From Prevotella sp. (GTDB lineage: Bacteria > Bacteroidota > Bacteroidia > Bacteroidales > Bacteroidaceae), in contig JAFQQY010000050.1 in NCBI GenBank assembly GCA_017410365.1, positions 1 through 64,000 of the forward strand: a stretch of DNA of 64,000 bases, read 5' to 3'. Of this stretch, positions 16,771-25,977 are shown in pieces. The position numbers and the translations under genes are program-made. Every line of letters starts with the position of its first letter. Within the stretch, counting starts at the first letter, position 1. The notes below the pieces were generated by a model. The model worked only from the letters and a program-made list of their open reading frames with translations, ran no database searches and was not told the DNA's origin.

Positions 16771-19200
16771 TCAGATGTTTGCTATCGACATGATATTGGC
16801 AAATACTCCTGCTGCTGTAACACCAGCACCTGCTCCATAACCTTGTATGAGCATAGGATATTCCTTATATCTCTCTGTTGTAAGCAGAACGATGTTATTG
16901 CTTCCCTCAAGACCATAGAAAGGATGACTCATTCCAACCTCTTGTAGGCTTACGCTTGTCTGTCCGTGGTCCATCTTTGCAACAAATCTCCATCGCTTGT
17001 TTTCCGCTTCAAGTTTCTGACGCTTCTTTTCAAAGTCCTCATCAAGTGAAGGTAGGTTCTTCCAGAAGTCATCTATGCTGCCATCGAAGAATTCGTTGGG
17101 TACAAACAGATGCTTTTCAACATCATCCTGTTCTACCTTATAACCAGCTTCGCGAGTAAGGATAACCAGTTTTCTTACAACATCCTTACCACTGAGGTCA
17201 ATACGTGGGTCTGGTTCACTATATCCTTGTTCCTTAGCTCGTTTTACAGTCTCTGAGAATGGTACTGTTGAAGATATTTCATTGAAAATAAAGTTGAGCG
17301 TACCGCTAAGTACAGCTTCTATCTTCAGTATCTTATCACCAGAGTTTTTGAGGTCGTTTATTGTTCCTATGATAGGAAGACCAGCACCTACGTTTGTTTC
17401 AAACAAGAACTTGACACCTCTGCGCAATGCTGTTTCCTTGAGTTTCAGATAACTCTCATAGTCGCTTGAAGCAGCCACCTTATTGGCTGCCACTACTGAT
17501 ATGTTATGCTCAAGGAAAGACTGATATAATCCAGCTACCTCACCACTTGCCGTACAATCAACAAACACGCTGTTGAAGATGTTCATTCCAATCACTTCAT
17601 CATGAAGCTTGTTAATATCGCTTGGTGCAGAATTAGCAAGCTCTTCACGATAGTTGTTCAGGTCTATACCCTCGCGGTTGAATATAGCTGCACGACTGCT
17701 GGCAATACCTACGACATTAAGTTTCAGTCGTCTGCTCTCCATCAGTTCGTTATATTGTGAATTGATTTGTTCAATAAGATTTCCACCAACAGTACCTATA
17801 CCGCAGATGAACAAGTTGAGCACTTTATATTCGGAGAGGAAGAATGAGTCATGTAGCACATTGAGTGACTTACGCAACAGCTTTGCTTCAACCACAAAAG
17901 AGATGTTTGTCTCTGAAGCTCCTTGTGCACAGGCTATTACGCTAATACCGCTTCGTCCAAGTGTACCAAACAATTTACCAGCAATACCAGGTGTATGTTT
18001 CATGTTCTCACCCACAATAGCTATAGTGGCAAGACCACTTTCTGCATGCATAGGATACATGGCACCTGTTTCTATCTCCTTTGCAAACTCATTGTTGAGA
18101 ACCTTAACAGCGCTGTCTGCATCTTCATCTCTAACACCTATTGAGGTTGAGTTTTCTGATGAAGCCTGTGAAACCATGAACACGCTGATGCCATTATCAG
18201 CAAGAGCAGTAAAGATACGGCGGTTGACACCTATTACACCAACCATTGAAAGTCCCGTAACAGTAATCAGTGTTGTTCCATTGATACTAGAAATACCCTT
18301 GATAGGCTTTCTATCGTTATCAATCTTATCCTTGATTATCGTTCCAGGGTTCTCAGGATTAAACGTATTCTTTACTCTGATAGGAATATTCTTTACACAA
18401 ACAGGATATATTGTTGGCGGATAAATAACCTTTGCACCGAAGTTACAAAGCTCCATCGCCTCTATATAACTCAATTCGTTGATGGTATATGCTGTAGGTA
18501 TTACTCTTGGGTCGGCAGTCATGAATCCGTTTACATCTGTCCAGATTTCCAATACCTCAGCATCAAGAGCAGCTGCTATGATAGAAGCAGTATAGTCACT
18601 ACCGCCACGTCCAAGGTTTGTTACCTCTCCAGAATATTTGTCAGAACTGATGAAACCAGGAACTAGTGATGTTTTGGGCTGAGAAACGAATGCTTCTTTC
18701 ACAAGACGATAGGTAAGTTCACTGTCTAAGACATGCTTGCAGTGCTTAAGTTCTGTCTTGATAAACTCCCTTGAATCAAACCATTTTGCACCATCTATCA
18801 ATGTTGCTACAATGTTGCTGCTAAGACGCTCACCATAACTTACAATTGCAGCTTGGGTTTTCTCGCTAAGGTCACGTATGAGGTAAACACCATGATAGAT
18901 TGAACGCAATTCTGCAAGCAATTCATCGATAACCGTCAGAAGTGTCTGTTTCTTTTCTTCATCTGTTATCACACTTTCTACCATCGTATGGTGGCGTTCT
19001 ACAATAGCTTCAAACTCGTTGATGTAATCATCATCACCCTTAACGGCAAGTCTTGATGTCTCGATAAGCTTATCAGTAACACCACCCAATGCACTTACCA
19101 CAACAACCACTTGCTGCTGTTCACTCTCTACAATCTTCTTCAAGCAGAGAATGCTTTCTACGGAACCTACGGATGTTCCGCCAAATTTTAATACTTTCAT
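16771..19200 (-). CDS. thrA: Bifunctional aspartokinase / homoserine dehydrogenase
   Basis: Catalyses the first and third steps from aspartate to threonine. The 809-residue fusion begins with the aspartokinase motif KFGGTSVG (5-12) and includes GRGGSDYTA. Two ACT-type regulatory segments (about 305-450) are the likely site of threonine feedback. The dehydrogenase starts at FICGIGTVGGNLIEQI (about 467), with NVGAGLPIIGTI as a later signature. Its stop lies 4 nt before the next gene. A promoter box lies at 19270-19277. The 60-nt leader holds a GC stem (CCCC...GGGG) but no obvious attenuator with a T-run. Confidence 0.95.
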   Translation of the reverse strand: MKVLKFGGTSVGSVESILCLKKIVESEQQQVVVVVSALGGVTDKLIETSRLAVKGDDDYINEFEAIVERHHTMVESVITDEEKKQTLLTVIDELLAELRSIYHGVYLIRDLSEKTQAAIVSYGERLSSNIVATLIDGAKWFDSREFIKTELKHCKHVLDSELTYRLVKEAFVSQPKTSLVPGFISSDKYSGEVTNLGRGGSDYTASIIAAALDAEVLEIWTDVNGFMTADPRVIPTAYTINELSYIEAMELCNFGAKVIYPPTIYPVCVKNIPIRVKNTFNPENPGTIIKDKIDNDRKPIKGISSINGTTLITVTGLSMVGVIGVNRRIFTALADNGISVFMVSQASSENSTSIGVRDEDADSAVKVLNNEFAKEIETGAMYPMHAESGLATIAIVGENMKHTPGIAGKLFGTLGRSGISVIACAQGASETNISFVVEAKLLRKSLNVLHDSFFLSEYKVLNLFICGIGTVGGNLIEQINSQYNELMESRRLKLNVVGIASSRAAIFNREGIDLNNYREELANSAPSDINKLHDEVIGMNIFNSVFVDCTASGEVAGLYQSFLEHNISVVAANKVAASSDYESYLKLKETALRRGVKFLFETNVGAGLPIIGTINDLKNSGDKILKIEAVLSGTLNFIFNEISSTVPFSETVKRAKEQGYSEPDPRIDLSGKDVVRKLVILTREAGYKVEQDDVEKHLFVPNEFFDGSIDDFWKNLPSLDEDFEKKRQKLEAENKRWRFVAKMDHGQTSVSLQEVGMSHPFYGLEGSNNIVLLTTERYKEYPMLIQGYGAGAGVTAAGVFANIMSIANI

Positions 19201-19269
19201 AATGTTTTAATATCTATATGTTGTCCCCTAAACGAGCGGGGTTTTGTTTCAGATTCATTAATCAAAATG

Positions 19270-19277
19270 CAAAATTA
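19270..19277 (-). promoter_or_regulatory. -7 box (TAATTTTG) for the thr operon
   Basis: Minus-strand TAATTTTG, with an expected RNA start near 19263 and a leader of about 62 nt. The leader contains the stem ACCCCgctcgtttaGGGG, not followed by Ts. Confidence 0.6.
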
Positions 19278-19427
19278 CTAAGAATTATCGTTATTACCAA
19301 CGAAATTGTAATAAAATGGACAATTTTTAGATGATTAGTTTACTAGTTGTCAAATTAACATGTTTTTGTGTCAATCGCAAAAAACCAAAACATTAAATGT
19401 AAAATATAATAATTGAAATTAATTTCG

Positions 19428-19435
19428 TACTTTTG
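19428..19435 (+). promoter_or_regulatory. -7 box (TACTTTTG) for the FAD dehydrogenase gene
   Basis: TACTTTTG ends 27 nt before the ATG at 19463, giving a leader of about 20 nt. It is divergent from the thr promoter 150 bp away. Confidence 0.65.
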
Positions 19436-19462
19436 CACTGATAATAATATTAATGTCAAGAT

Positions 19463-21010
19463 ATGATTAGCGAATTTCAGATAAGAGTGCTGCCACGTAT
19501 AGCAGCAAACGATGAAGAAATAAAGAAATATATAGCAGACGACAAGGGGATAGCCTTAAGAAGCATTACCGCAATAAGAATACTTAAAAGAAGCATAGAT
19601 GCTCGTCAGCGTAGCATTTTCGTTAATTTAAAGGTTAAGGTATATATCAACGAAAAACCTGTTGATGCTGCCTTTACCTCTATTGAATATAAAAGTGTGG
19701 CAGATGCACAATCGGTGATTGTTGTTGGTGAAGGACCTGCTGGTTTGTTTGCTGCACTACGATTGATTGAATTGGGTTTGCGACCCATTGTCCTTGAAAG
19801 AGGAAAGAATGTCCGTGACAGAAAGGTAGACCTTGCACAAATCACTAAGACCCAGATGGTTGACTCTGAAAGCAACTATAGCTTCGGTGAGGGTGGTGCT
19901 GGTGCATATAGTGATGGCAAGTTATATACAAGAAGCAAGAAACGTGGTTCTGTAGACCGTATACTTAATATATTCTGTCAGCATGGTGCAAGTACTGATA
20001 TTCTTGTTGATGCACACCCTCATATAGGAACAGACAAGTTGCCGCGTGTGATAGAGAATATGCGCAATACGATTTTGGATTGTGGGGGTGAGGTGCATCA
20101 TCAGACCAAGATGACACAACTGATAATAAAAAATGACACTGTTGTGGGTTGCATAGCAGGTGATAAAGAGTTCATAGGTCCAGTTATACTTGCTACAGGC
20201 CATTCTGCAAGAGATGTCTACCGCTATCTGAACGAGGCAAAAATAGAGATAGAAGCAAAAGGCATTGCTGTTGGTGTGCGTCTTGAGCATCCTTCAACAC
20301 TTATCGACCAGATACAATATCACTCGAAACAGGGTAGGGGTGATTATCTTCCTGCTGCTGAGTATTCATTTGTCAATCAGGTTGATGGTAGAGGAGTGTA
20401 TTCCTTCTGTATGTGTCCTGGAGGTTTTGTTGTTCCAGCAGCAACGGGTCCTCAACAGATTGTGGTCAATGGTATGAGTCCAAGCAACCGTGGTGGACAA
20501 TGGTCTAATAGTGGTATGGTGGTAGAAACACGTCCTGAAGATGTTGATGGTGAAGGTCCACTGAAGATGATGAACTTCCAAGAAGAAATGGAACGTAACT
20601 GTTGGTTGCAAGGCAACATGAAACAAACTGCTCCTGCACAACGTATGGCCGATTTTGTGAACAACAGGCTAAGTTATGATTTGCCTCGTTCTAGTTATGC
20701 ACCAGGATTGATTTCTTCACCACTGCACTTCTGGATGCCCAAAGGTGTTGTAAGCAGATTGCAGCAAGGATTCAAGAATTTCGGTAAACTCAGTCATGGA
20801 TTCCTTACCAACGAAGCTACTATGATAGCAGTAGAAACACGCACATCAGCACCTGTTAGAATTTTGCGAGACCCTATGACTTTACAATCTCCTACGGTCA
20901 AAGGATTATTCCCTTGTGGCGAAGGTGCTGGTTTTGCAGGTGGTATAGTAAGTGCAGCAATTGATGGTGAACGTTGTGCAGAGTGTGTTGCTGAAACAAT
21001 GATTTCTTAG
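19463..21010 (+). CDS. NAD(P)/FAD-dependent dehydrogenase (COG2509-like)
   Basis: 515-residue flavoprotein, probably cytosolic, with no known substrate. A small N-terminal domain (1-80) precedes the FAD Rossmann motif VVGEGPAGLFAALRLIELG (about 87-105) and a following acidic LERG. SFGEGGAGAYSDGKLYTRSK and the C-terminal GEGAGFAGGIVSAAIDG (about 483-500) are typical of this family. The middle CxCPGG segment (SFCMCPGGFVVPA) is also characteristic. It is transcribed alone and ends at a strong hairpin. Confidence 0.85.
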   Translation: MISEFQIRVLPRIAANDEEIKKYIADDKGIALRSITAIRILKRSIDARQRSIFVNLKVKVYINEKPVDAAFTSIEYKSVADAQSVIVVGEGPAGLFAALRLIELGLRPIVLERGKNVRDRKVDLAQITKTQMVDSESNYSFGEGGAGAYSDGKLYTRSKKRGSVDRILNIFCQHGASTDILVDAHPHIGTDKLPRVIENMRNTILDCGGEVHHQTKMTQLIIKNDTVVGCIAGDKEFIGPVILATGHSARDVYRYLNEAKIEIEAKGIAVGVRLEHPSTLIDQIQYHSKQGRGDYLPAAEYSFVNQVDGRGVYSFCMCPGGFVVPAATGPQQIVVNGMSPSNRGGQWSNSGMVVETRPEDVDGEGPLKMMNFQEEMERNCWLQGNMKQTAPAQRMADFVNNRLSYDLPRSSYAPGLISSPLHFWMPKGVVSRLQQGFKNFGKLSHGFLTNEATMIAVETRTSAPVRILRDPMTLQSPTVKGLFPCGEGAGFAGGIVSAAIDGERCAECVAETMIS

Positions 21011-21053
21011 CAAGTCACAATCTTATCATAACCGGATAATTCATTGTTACAAT

Positions 21054-21087
21054 AAAAAAGCAGGACTCTACATGAATCCTGCTTTTA
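21054..21087. terminator. Terminator shared by FAD dehydrogenase gene and carB
   Basis: AAAAGCAGGA (21056-21065) pairs perfectly with TCCTGCTTTT (21077-21086), with T-runs on both strands. It lies 45 nt after the plus-strand stop and 130 nt after the carB stop. Confidence 0.8.
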
Positions 21088-21175
21088 CTATTTCATTAAG
21101 GAGATATAGGGAGTTAAACTTATTTATTCCCTCACCTTAGCAAGGGTAGGTTAGGAGGGAATCGTCATAGTTAAT

Positions 21176-21217
21176 TCCTAACTCCTCACTCCTAATTCCT
21201 CACTCCTAATTCCTAAT
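21176..21217. repeat. Heptanucleotide tandem repeat (6 x 7 bp)
   Basis: Six units of TCCTAAC, TCCTCAC, TCCTAAT, TCCTCAC, TCCTAAT and TCCTAAT run without interruption into the carB stop codon. A 7-bp unit can change copy number by slippage, but the array lies just outside the reading frame. Confidence 0.8.
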
Positions 21218-24200
21218 TAGTTATTATACTCCTGCCAACTCTTTATCTTGATGTCCTCAAGACTCATAGCGCAGAATGCCTCTATGAATGCCTTTGCAAG
21301 ACGAACATTTGTCATCAGAGGAATATTGTGGTCAATAGCAGCTCTACGTATGCGATAACCATTTGTAAGTTCACGCTTGGTGTGGTTCTTAGGCACATTG
21401 ATAATCATGTCGAACTTATGTTCTGAAATCATATCCATCACATTGTTCTCTGTACCCTCATCAGGCCATCCCACTGTTATGGCATTGATGCCATTTTCAT
21501 TGAAGAACTTGGCTGTTCCTGCTGTTGCATAAATCTCATATCCCTTCTTCTGGAGTTCCATTGCTGGCTCAAGCATAGAAACCTTACCCTTAGCACCGCC
21601 ACTTGAAATAAGTATGCGCTTCTCTGGGATACTGTATCCAGTTGCGATAAGTGCATTGAGGAGTGCTTCGTTAAGGTCATCACCCATACATCCAACCTCA
21701 CCAGTAGAACTCATGTCAACACCAAGTACTGGGTCTGCATTCTGCAAACGTGCAAATGAGAACTGACTTGCCTTAACACCAATTCTATCAATGTCAAACT
21801 CACTGCTGTCTGGCTTCTGATATGGTGCATCAAGCATAATCTTTGTGGCTGTCTCAATGAAGTTGCGCTTCAGAATCTTTGATACGAATGGGAATGAACG
21901 TGAAGCACGGAGGTTACACTCAATAACCTTTATCTCACGGTTCTTTGCCAAGAACTGGATGTTGAAAGGACCGCTGATATTAAGTTCCTGTGCTATCTTA
22001 CGAGAAATCTTCTTTATCTGACGGATAGTAGAGAAGTAGATGTTCTGTGCAGGGAATACCATGGTTGCATCACCAGAGTGAACACCTGCATACTCAACAT
22101 GCTCAGAGATAGCATATTCCACAATCTCACCCTTGTCGGCAACAGCGTCAAACTCTATCTCCTTGGTGTCAATCATGAACTGACTAACAACAACTGGATA
22201 TTCCTTAGATACCTCTGTAGCCATCTGCAAGAAACGCTCAAGCTCTTCCTTGTCATAGCATACGTTCATGGCTGCACCAGAGAGTACATAACTTGGACGA
22301 ACAAGTACAGGGAAACCTACCTTTTCAACAAACTCGTTGATGTCTTCAAATGATGTGAGAGCACGCCATGCTGGTTGGTCAATGCCAAGTTTGTCGAGCA
22401 TGGCAGAGAACTTATCACGATTTTCTGCACGGTCGATATTTACAGGTGATGTACCAAGCACAGGAACACCCTGGTTGTGGAGCTTCATTGCAAGGTTGTT
22501 TGGTATCTGTCCACCCACACTTACAACCACACCACGTGGTTCCTCAAGGTCAATGACGTCAAGCACACGCTCAAGTGTAAGCTCATCAAAGTAGAGACGG
22601 TCACACATGTCATAGTCGGTTGACACTGTCTCTGGGTTATAGTTAATCATTATTGACTTATAACCAAGTTTGCGAGCTGTATTGATTGAATTTACAGAAC
22701 ACCAGTCAAACTCTACAGAAGAACCGATTCTATATGCACCTGAACCAAGTACTACAACAGACTTGTCATTCTTATAGAAATTGATGTCGTGCTCATCTAC
22801 TGCGTATGTGAAATACAGATAGTTAGTGAGTTCAGGATGCTCACTTGCCACTGTGTTGATGCGCTTAACAGCAGGAAGAATACCCTTCTGCTTACGATAC
22901 TTTCTTACATCGAGAGCCTTCTTCTGCATTGAGTCGTTCTCGTTCTTCAACACAAAGCGTGCTATCTGGAAGTCAGAGAAACCTGCTGCCTTAACTTCTT
23001 TAAGCAATGCTTCTGGCAGGTCTTCCAACTTGTTATATTCCTGCAACTTATGCTTCAGGTCGACAATATTCTTTAGTCTTTCAAGGAACCATGGGTCAAT
23101 CTTTGTAAGTTCCTCAATGCGCTCTATGGTATAACCTTCTTCAAGAGCCTGTGCAATGGCAAATATACGCAGGTCTGTAGGGTTAGAAAGTTCCTCATCA
23201 AGGTTGTCAAAGCGTGTGTGGTCGTTACCTACAAAGCCATGCATGCCCTGACCAATCATACGAAGACCCTTCTGAATCATTTCCTCAAATGAACGGCCAA
23301 TAGACATGATTTCACCTACTGACTTCATTGAAGAACCAATCAAGCGGCTAACACCAGCAAACTTTGTCAAGTCCCAACGTGGAATCTTGCAAATCATGTA
23401 GTCAAGCTGTGGTGCTACGTATGCTGAGTTTGGAGTACCCATCTCACCAATCTGGTCGAGAGTATATCCAAGTCCAATCTTTGCTGCCACGAAAGCAAGA
23501 GGATAACCAGTTGCCTTTGATGCAAGAGCTGAAGAACGAGAAAGACGTGCATTAACCTCTATGATACGATAGTCGTTGGTAACAGCATTGAAAGCATACT
23601 GGATGTTACACTCACCAACAATATTCAAGTGACGTACACACTTCACTGCAATATCCTGAAGCATCTTTACCTGCTCATCTGTGAGAGAGCATGTTGGAGC
23701 TACTACGATAGACTCACCTGTGTGGATTCCCAGTGGGTCGAAGTTCTCCATTGAAGCCACTGTGAAGCAATGGTCATTGGCATCACGTATAACCTCAAAC
23801 TCTATTTCCTTCCAACCCTTCAGCGACTCTTCTACAAGCACCTGTGGGGCAAAGGTGAAAGCACTCTCGGCAAGTTCCTTGAACTGCTTCTCATCCTTAC
23901 AGATACCAGAGCCAAGACCACCAAGAGCATATGCAGAACGAATCATCACAGGGTAGCCAATCTTCTCTGCTGCCTTTAGTGCATCCTCCATATTCTCCAC
24001 AGCCTCGCTTACTGGAGTCTTTAGTTGTATCTCGTCAAGTTTCTTAACAAACAGGTCACGGTCTTCTGTGTACATGATTGCATCTACAGATGTTCCCAAC
24101 ACCTCAACACCATATTCCTTAAGTGTACCGTTGAGATAAAGTTCCGTACCACAGTTAAGTGCAGTCTGTCCACCAAATGCAAGGAGAATACCATCAGGTC

Positions 24201-24438
24201 TTTCCTTCTTGATTATCTCAGTAACAAAAAAGGGTGTTACCGGTTGAAAATAAACTCTGTCGGCAATACCCTCTGATGTTTGAATGGTGGCGATGTTTGG
24301 ATTTACCAATACTGATTGGATACCTTCTTCACGCAAAGCCTTAAGGGCTTGTGAACCACTGTAGTCGAACTCTCCAGCCTGGCCAATCTTGAGTGCACCA
24401 GAACCGAGAACAAGAACTTTGTTAAGCTTTTTCTTCAT
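21217..24438 (-). CDS. carB: Carbamoyl-phosphate synthase large subunit
   Basis: Makes carbamoyl phosphate for arginine and pyrimidines from bicarbonate, ATP and ammonia supplied by CarA. 1073 residues with the usual duplicated ATP-grasp architecture. The first half opens with KVLVLGSGALKIGQAGEFDY, the second with VVLGSGAYRIGSSVEFDWC, and the C-terminal MGS-like allosteric domain (about 940-1073) includes ILISSGGAKGKVSMLEPAME. carA is not adjacent: the gene upstream on this strand is cydB, which ends at its own terminator. carB is therefore apparently a single-gene unit here. Confidence 0.97.
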   Translation of the reverse strand: MKKKLNKVLVLGSGALKIGQAGEFDYSGSQALKALREEGIQSVLVNPNIATIQTSEGIADRVYFQPVTPFFVTEIIKKERPDGILLAFGGQTALNCGTELYLNGTLKEYGVEVLGTSVDAIMYTEDRDLFVKKLDEIQLKTPVSEAVENMEDALKAAEKIGYPVMIRSAYALGGLGSGICKDEKQFKELAESAFTFAPQVLVEESLKGWKEIEFEVIRDANDHCFTVASMENFDPLGIHTGESIVVAPTCSLTDEQVKMLQDIAVKCVRHLNIVGECNIQYAFNAVTNDYRIIEVNARLSRSSALASKATGYPLAFVAAKIGLGYTLDQIGEMGTPNSAYVAPQLDYMICKIPRWDLTKFAGVSRLIGSSMKSVGEIMSIGRSFEEMIQKGLRMIGQGMHGFVGNDHTRFDNLDEELSNPTDLRIFAIAQALEEGYTIERIEELTKIDPWFLERLKNIVDLKHKLQEYNKLEDLPEALLKEVKAAGFSDFQIARFVLKNENDSMQKKALDVRKYRKQKGILPAVKRINTVASEHPELTNYLYFTYAVDEHDINFYKNDKSVVVLGSGAYRIGSSVEFDWCSVNSINTARKLGYKSIMINYNPETVSTDYDMCDRLYFDELTLERVLDVIDLEEPRGVVVSVGGQIPNNLAMKLHNQGVPVLGTSPVNIDRAENRDKFSAMLDKLGIDQPAWRALTSFEDINEFVEKVGFPVLVRPSYVLSGAAMNVCYDKEELERFLQMATEVSKEYPVVVSQFMIDTKEIEFDAVADKGEIVEYAISEHVEYAGVHSGDATMVFPAQNIYFSTIRQIKKISRKIAQELNISGPFNIQFLAKNREIKVIECNLRASRSFPFVSKILKRNFIETATKIMLDAPYQKPDSSEFDIDRIGVKASQFSFARLQNADPVLGVDMSSTGEVGCMGDDLNEALLNALIATGYSIPEKRILISSGGAKGKVSMLEPAMELQKKGYEIYATAGTAKFFNENGINAITVGWPDEGTENNVMDMISEHKFDMIINVPKNHTKRELTNGYRIRRAAIDHNIPLMTNVRLAKAFIEAFCAMSLEDIKIKSWQEYNN

Positions 24439-24469
24439 ACCTTAATTATATATATCTTATATTCTCTCG

Positions 24470-24497
24470 TTAAGCGTTATAATTTGCATACGCTTAA
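24470..24497. promoter_or_regulatory. Perfect inverted repeat in the carB leader
   Basis: TTAAGCGT (24470-24477) and ACGCTTAA (24490-24497) form perfect 8-bp arms around 12 bp. The site lies directly after the predicted carB transcription start, where an operator or a 5' RNA hairpin would act. No T-run follows, so it is not a terminator. Confidence 0.5.
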
Positions 24498-24504
24498 ATT
24501 GGTG

Positions 24505-24512
24505 CAAAGTTA
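24505..24512 (-). promoter_or_regulatory. -7 box (TAACTTTG) for carB
   Basis: Minus-strand TAACTTTG with an expected RNA start near 24498 and a 60-nt leader containing the inverted repeat. Confidence 0.6.
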
Positions 24513-24591
24513 ATATTTTTTTATTGAATAATTCTTTACTGATTAATTTTTTTATTCATCATCTGAATATTTTTCTTCTTTTTGAAAAAAA

Positions 24592-24631
24592 AATGAAAAA
24601 AGATACGGAGAGCATTAGTACTTCTCCGTAT
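24592..24631 (-). terminator. cydB terminator overlapping the stop codon
   Basis: On the minus strand ATACGGAGA pairs perfectly with TCTCCGTAT (9 bp, 24603-24631), followed by a long T-rich run. The stem begins inside the last codons of cydB (ENTEKY) and the stop codon lies in the loop. Confidence 0.85.
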
Positions 24632-25757
24632 TTTCTATTTCTTCTGTTGTTATCTGCTTTTTGTCCATCTTCCTCCAGAAATATGCTATGTATGCCACTA
24701 CGAACGGAATTATTAGTGATACGGTAGCCATGGTTCTGAGGGTAAACTCACTTGAACAGCTGTTGCTTATGGTGAGTGATGATTGCAGATCTATAGAAGA
24801 AGGGTAGTAGGCTGTGTCATTATATCCTGCAACCATAAACAATGCCATTACTGCCATCACAATTCCAGGACCTGCCAACCATATACCTCTTTTAAATGTC
24901 AAATTCCTTAATGTGAGTGCTACACCTGCCACAAACAGCAATGCTCCTATCAGGAACAAGGCCAGTACAACGGGCATCTCAAGGAAATTGTTGAGATACT
25001 TGCCACTTTCCATATATACACTGCCGTCTTGGTTTACAGCATAGCCATCTTTCAAAAACAATTCAAAAACAACATATAAAAATATCACAAGGAAACAGCC
25101 GAAACATGAAGCAAGGCATCTTATTAGACTCTTGCATAGTTTCTCACTGCCTATATTGTTTATCATGTAGAGAGCACCGAGAATGAGTGATATGAACATC
25201 ACCATCAGGCCAAAGAGCAGGTTGAAAGAATTGCCCACAGCTTCAAGTCCATGTAGGTTGTTTGTCCACTGACTGATTACAGGTGATGCTATGTCTCCCA
25301 CAGCTGTCTTGTTTACTATAAACTCCGAACCTGTGAAGAATGTGCCCACTGCAGTTCCAATTAAAAGAGGTGCCAAGAATCCGTTGAGCATCAAGAATAT
25401 ACGGAATGACTTATTGCCTATCAGATTGCCCTGCTTACTTTGAAACTCGTATGATACAGCTTGTAGTACAAAGGTAATGAGAATGAGAATCCACACCCAG
25501 TAGGCACCACCGAAACTAGTACTATAAAACAGTGGGAATGATGCAAAGAAAGCACCTCCAAAGGTTACGAGTGTTGTGAATGTCAGTTCCCATTTCCTTC
25601 CTGTGGAGTTAACCATCAGTTGTCTGTCTTTCTCATTCTTTCCAGCAATGAATATCAGTGCATTGCCACCTTGTACAAACATCAGGAACACCAAGAGACC
25701 GCCAAGTAGTGATATTATGAACCACCAGTATTGTTGTAAAAATTCGTATGTAATCAT
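24615..25757 (-). CDS. cydB: Cytochrome bd ubiquinol oxidase subunit II
   Basis: Membrane subunit of cytochrome bd, the high-affinity oxygen-reducing terminal oxidase. 380 residues with about nine hydrophobic helices. FVQGGNALIFIAGKNEKDRQ (about 27-46) and NSTGRKWELTFTTLVTFGGA are early family segments, and GIWLAGPGIVMAVMALFMVA lies in the C-terminal half. It follows cydA after a 220-bp spacer filled with repeats, which is long for an operon of two subunits that must be made together. Confidence 0.93.
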   Translation of the reverse strand: MITYEFLQQYWWFIISLLGGLLVFLMFVQGGNALIFIAGKNEKDRQLMVNSTGRKWELTFTTLVTFGGAFFASFPLFYSTSFGGAYWVWILILITFVLQAVSYEFQSKQGNLIGNKSFRIFLMLNGFLAPLLIGTAVGTFFTGSEFIVNKTAVGDIASPVISQWTNNLHGLEAVGNSFNLLFGLMVMFISLILGALYMINNIGSEKLCKSLIRCLASCFGCFLVIFLYVVFELFLKDGYAVNQDGSVYMESGKYLNNFLEMPVVLALFLIGALLFVAGVALTLRNLTFKRGIWLAGPGIVMAVMALFMVAGYNDTAYYPSSIDLQSSLTISNSCSSEFTLRTMATVSLIIPFVVAYIAYFWRKMDKKQITTEEIENTEKY

Positions 25758-25784
25758 GTTTTTAATGCTTAATTGTTATTATTT

Positions 25785-25977
25785 TAAAGAAGTTAGAGGG
25801 AGTTAAAGGAAGATATGCAGCTTTCAGCTGCGAAGGAGTTTCCTTGAGCTATGCGAAAAAAAGGACGAATGTTTCTTTTTTAAGGAGTTAGAGGAAGTTT
25901 TTTTCAATCCTTCAATTTTTATCCAAGACTAATGTCTTCTATCTCCTTCTATCTTCATCTACCTTCTTCTATCTTCT
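25785..25977. repeat. Composite dispersed repeat between cydA and cydB
   Basis: First part: GAGGGAGTTAAAGGAAGATA, then the palindrome GCAGCT-TTC-AGCTGC (25817-25831) and CTATGCGAAAAAAAGGACGA. Second part: a pyrimidine-rich run containing CCAAGACTAATGTC followed by repeated CTTCTATCTTCTTC. The same two-part element occurs at 27478-27725 and, inverted, at 36288-36690. There is no gene in this stretch. Confidence 0.75.

Noticed and set aside
19201-19262. Threonine attenuator in the thrA leader
   Set aside because: A short CCCC/GGGG stem exists, but there is no following T-run and no Thr/Ile-rich leader peptide.
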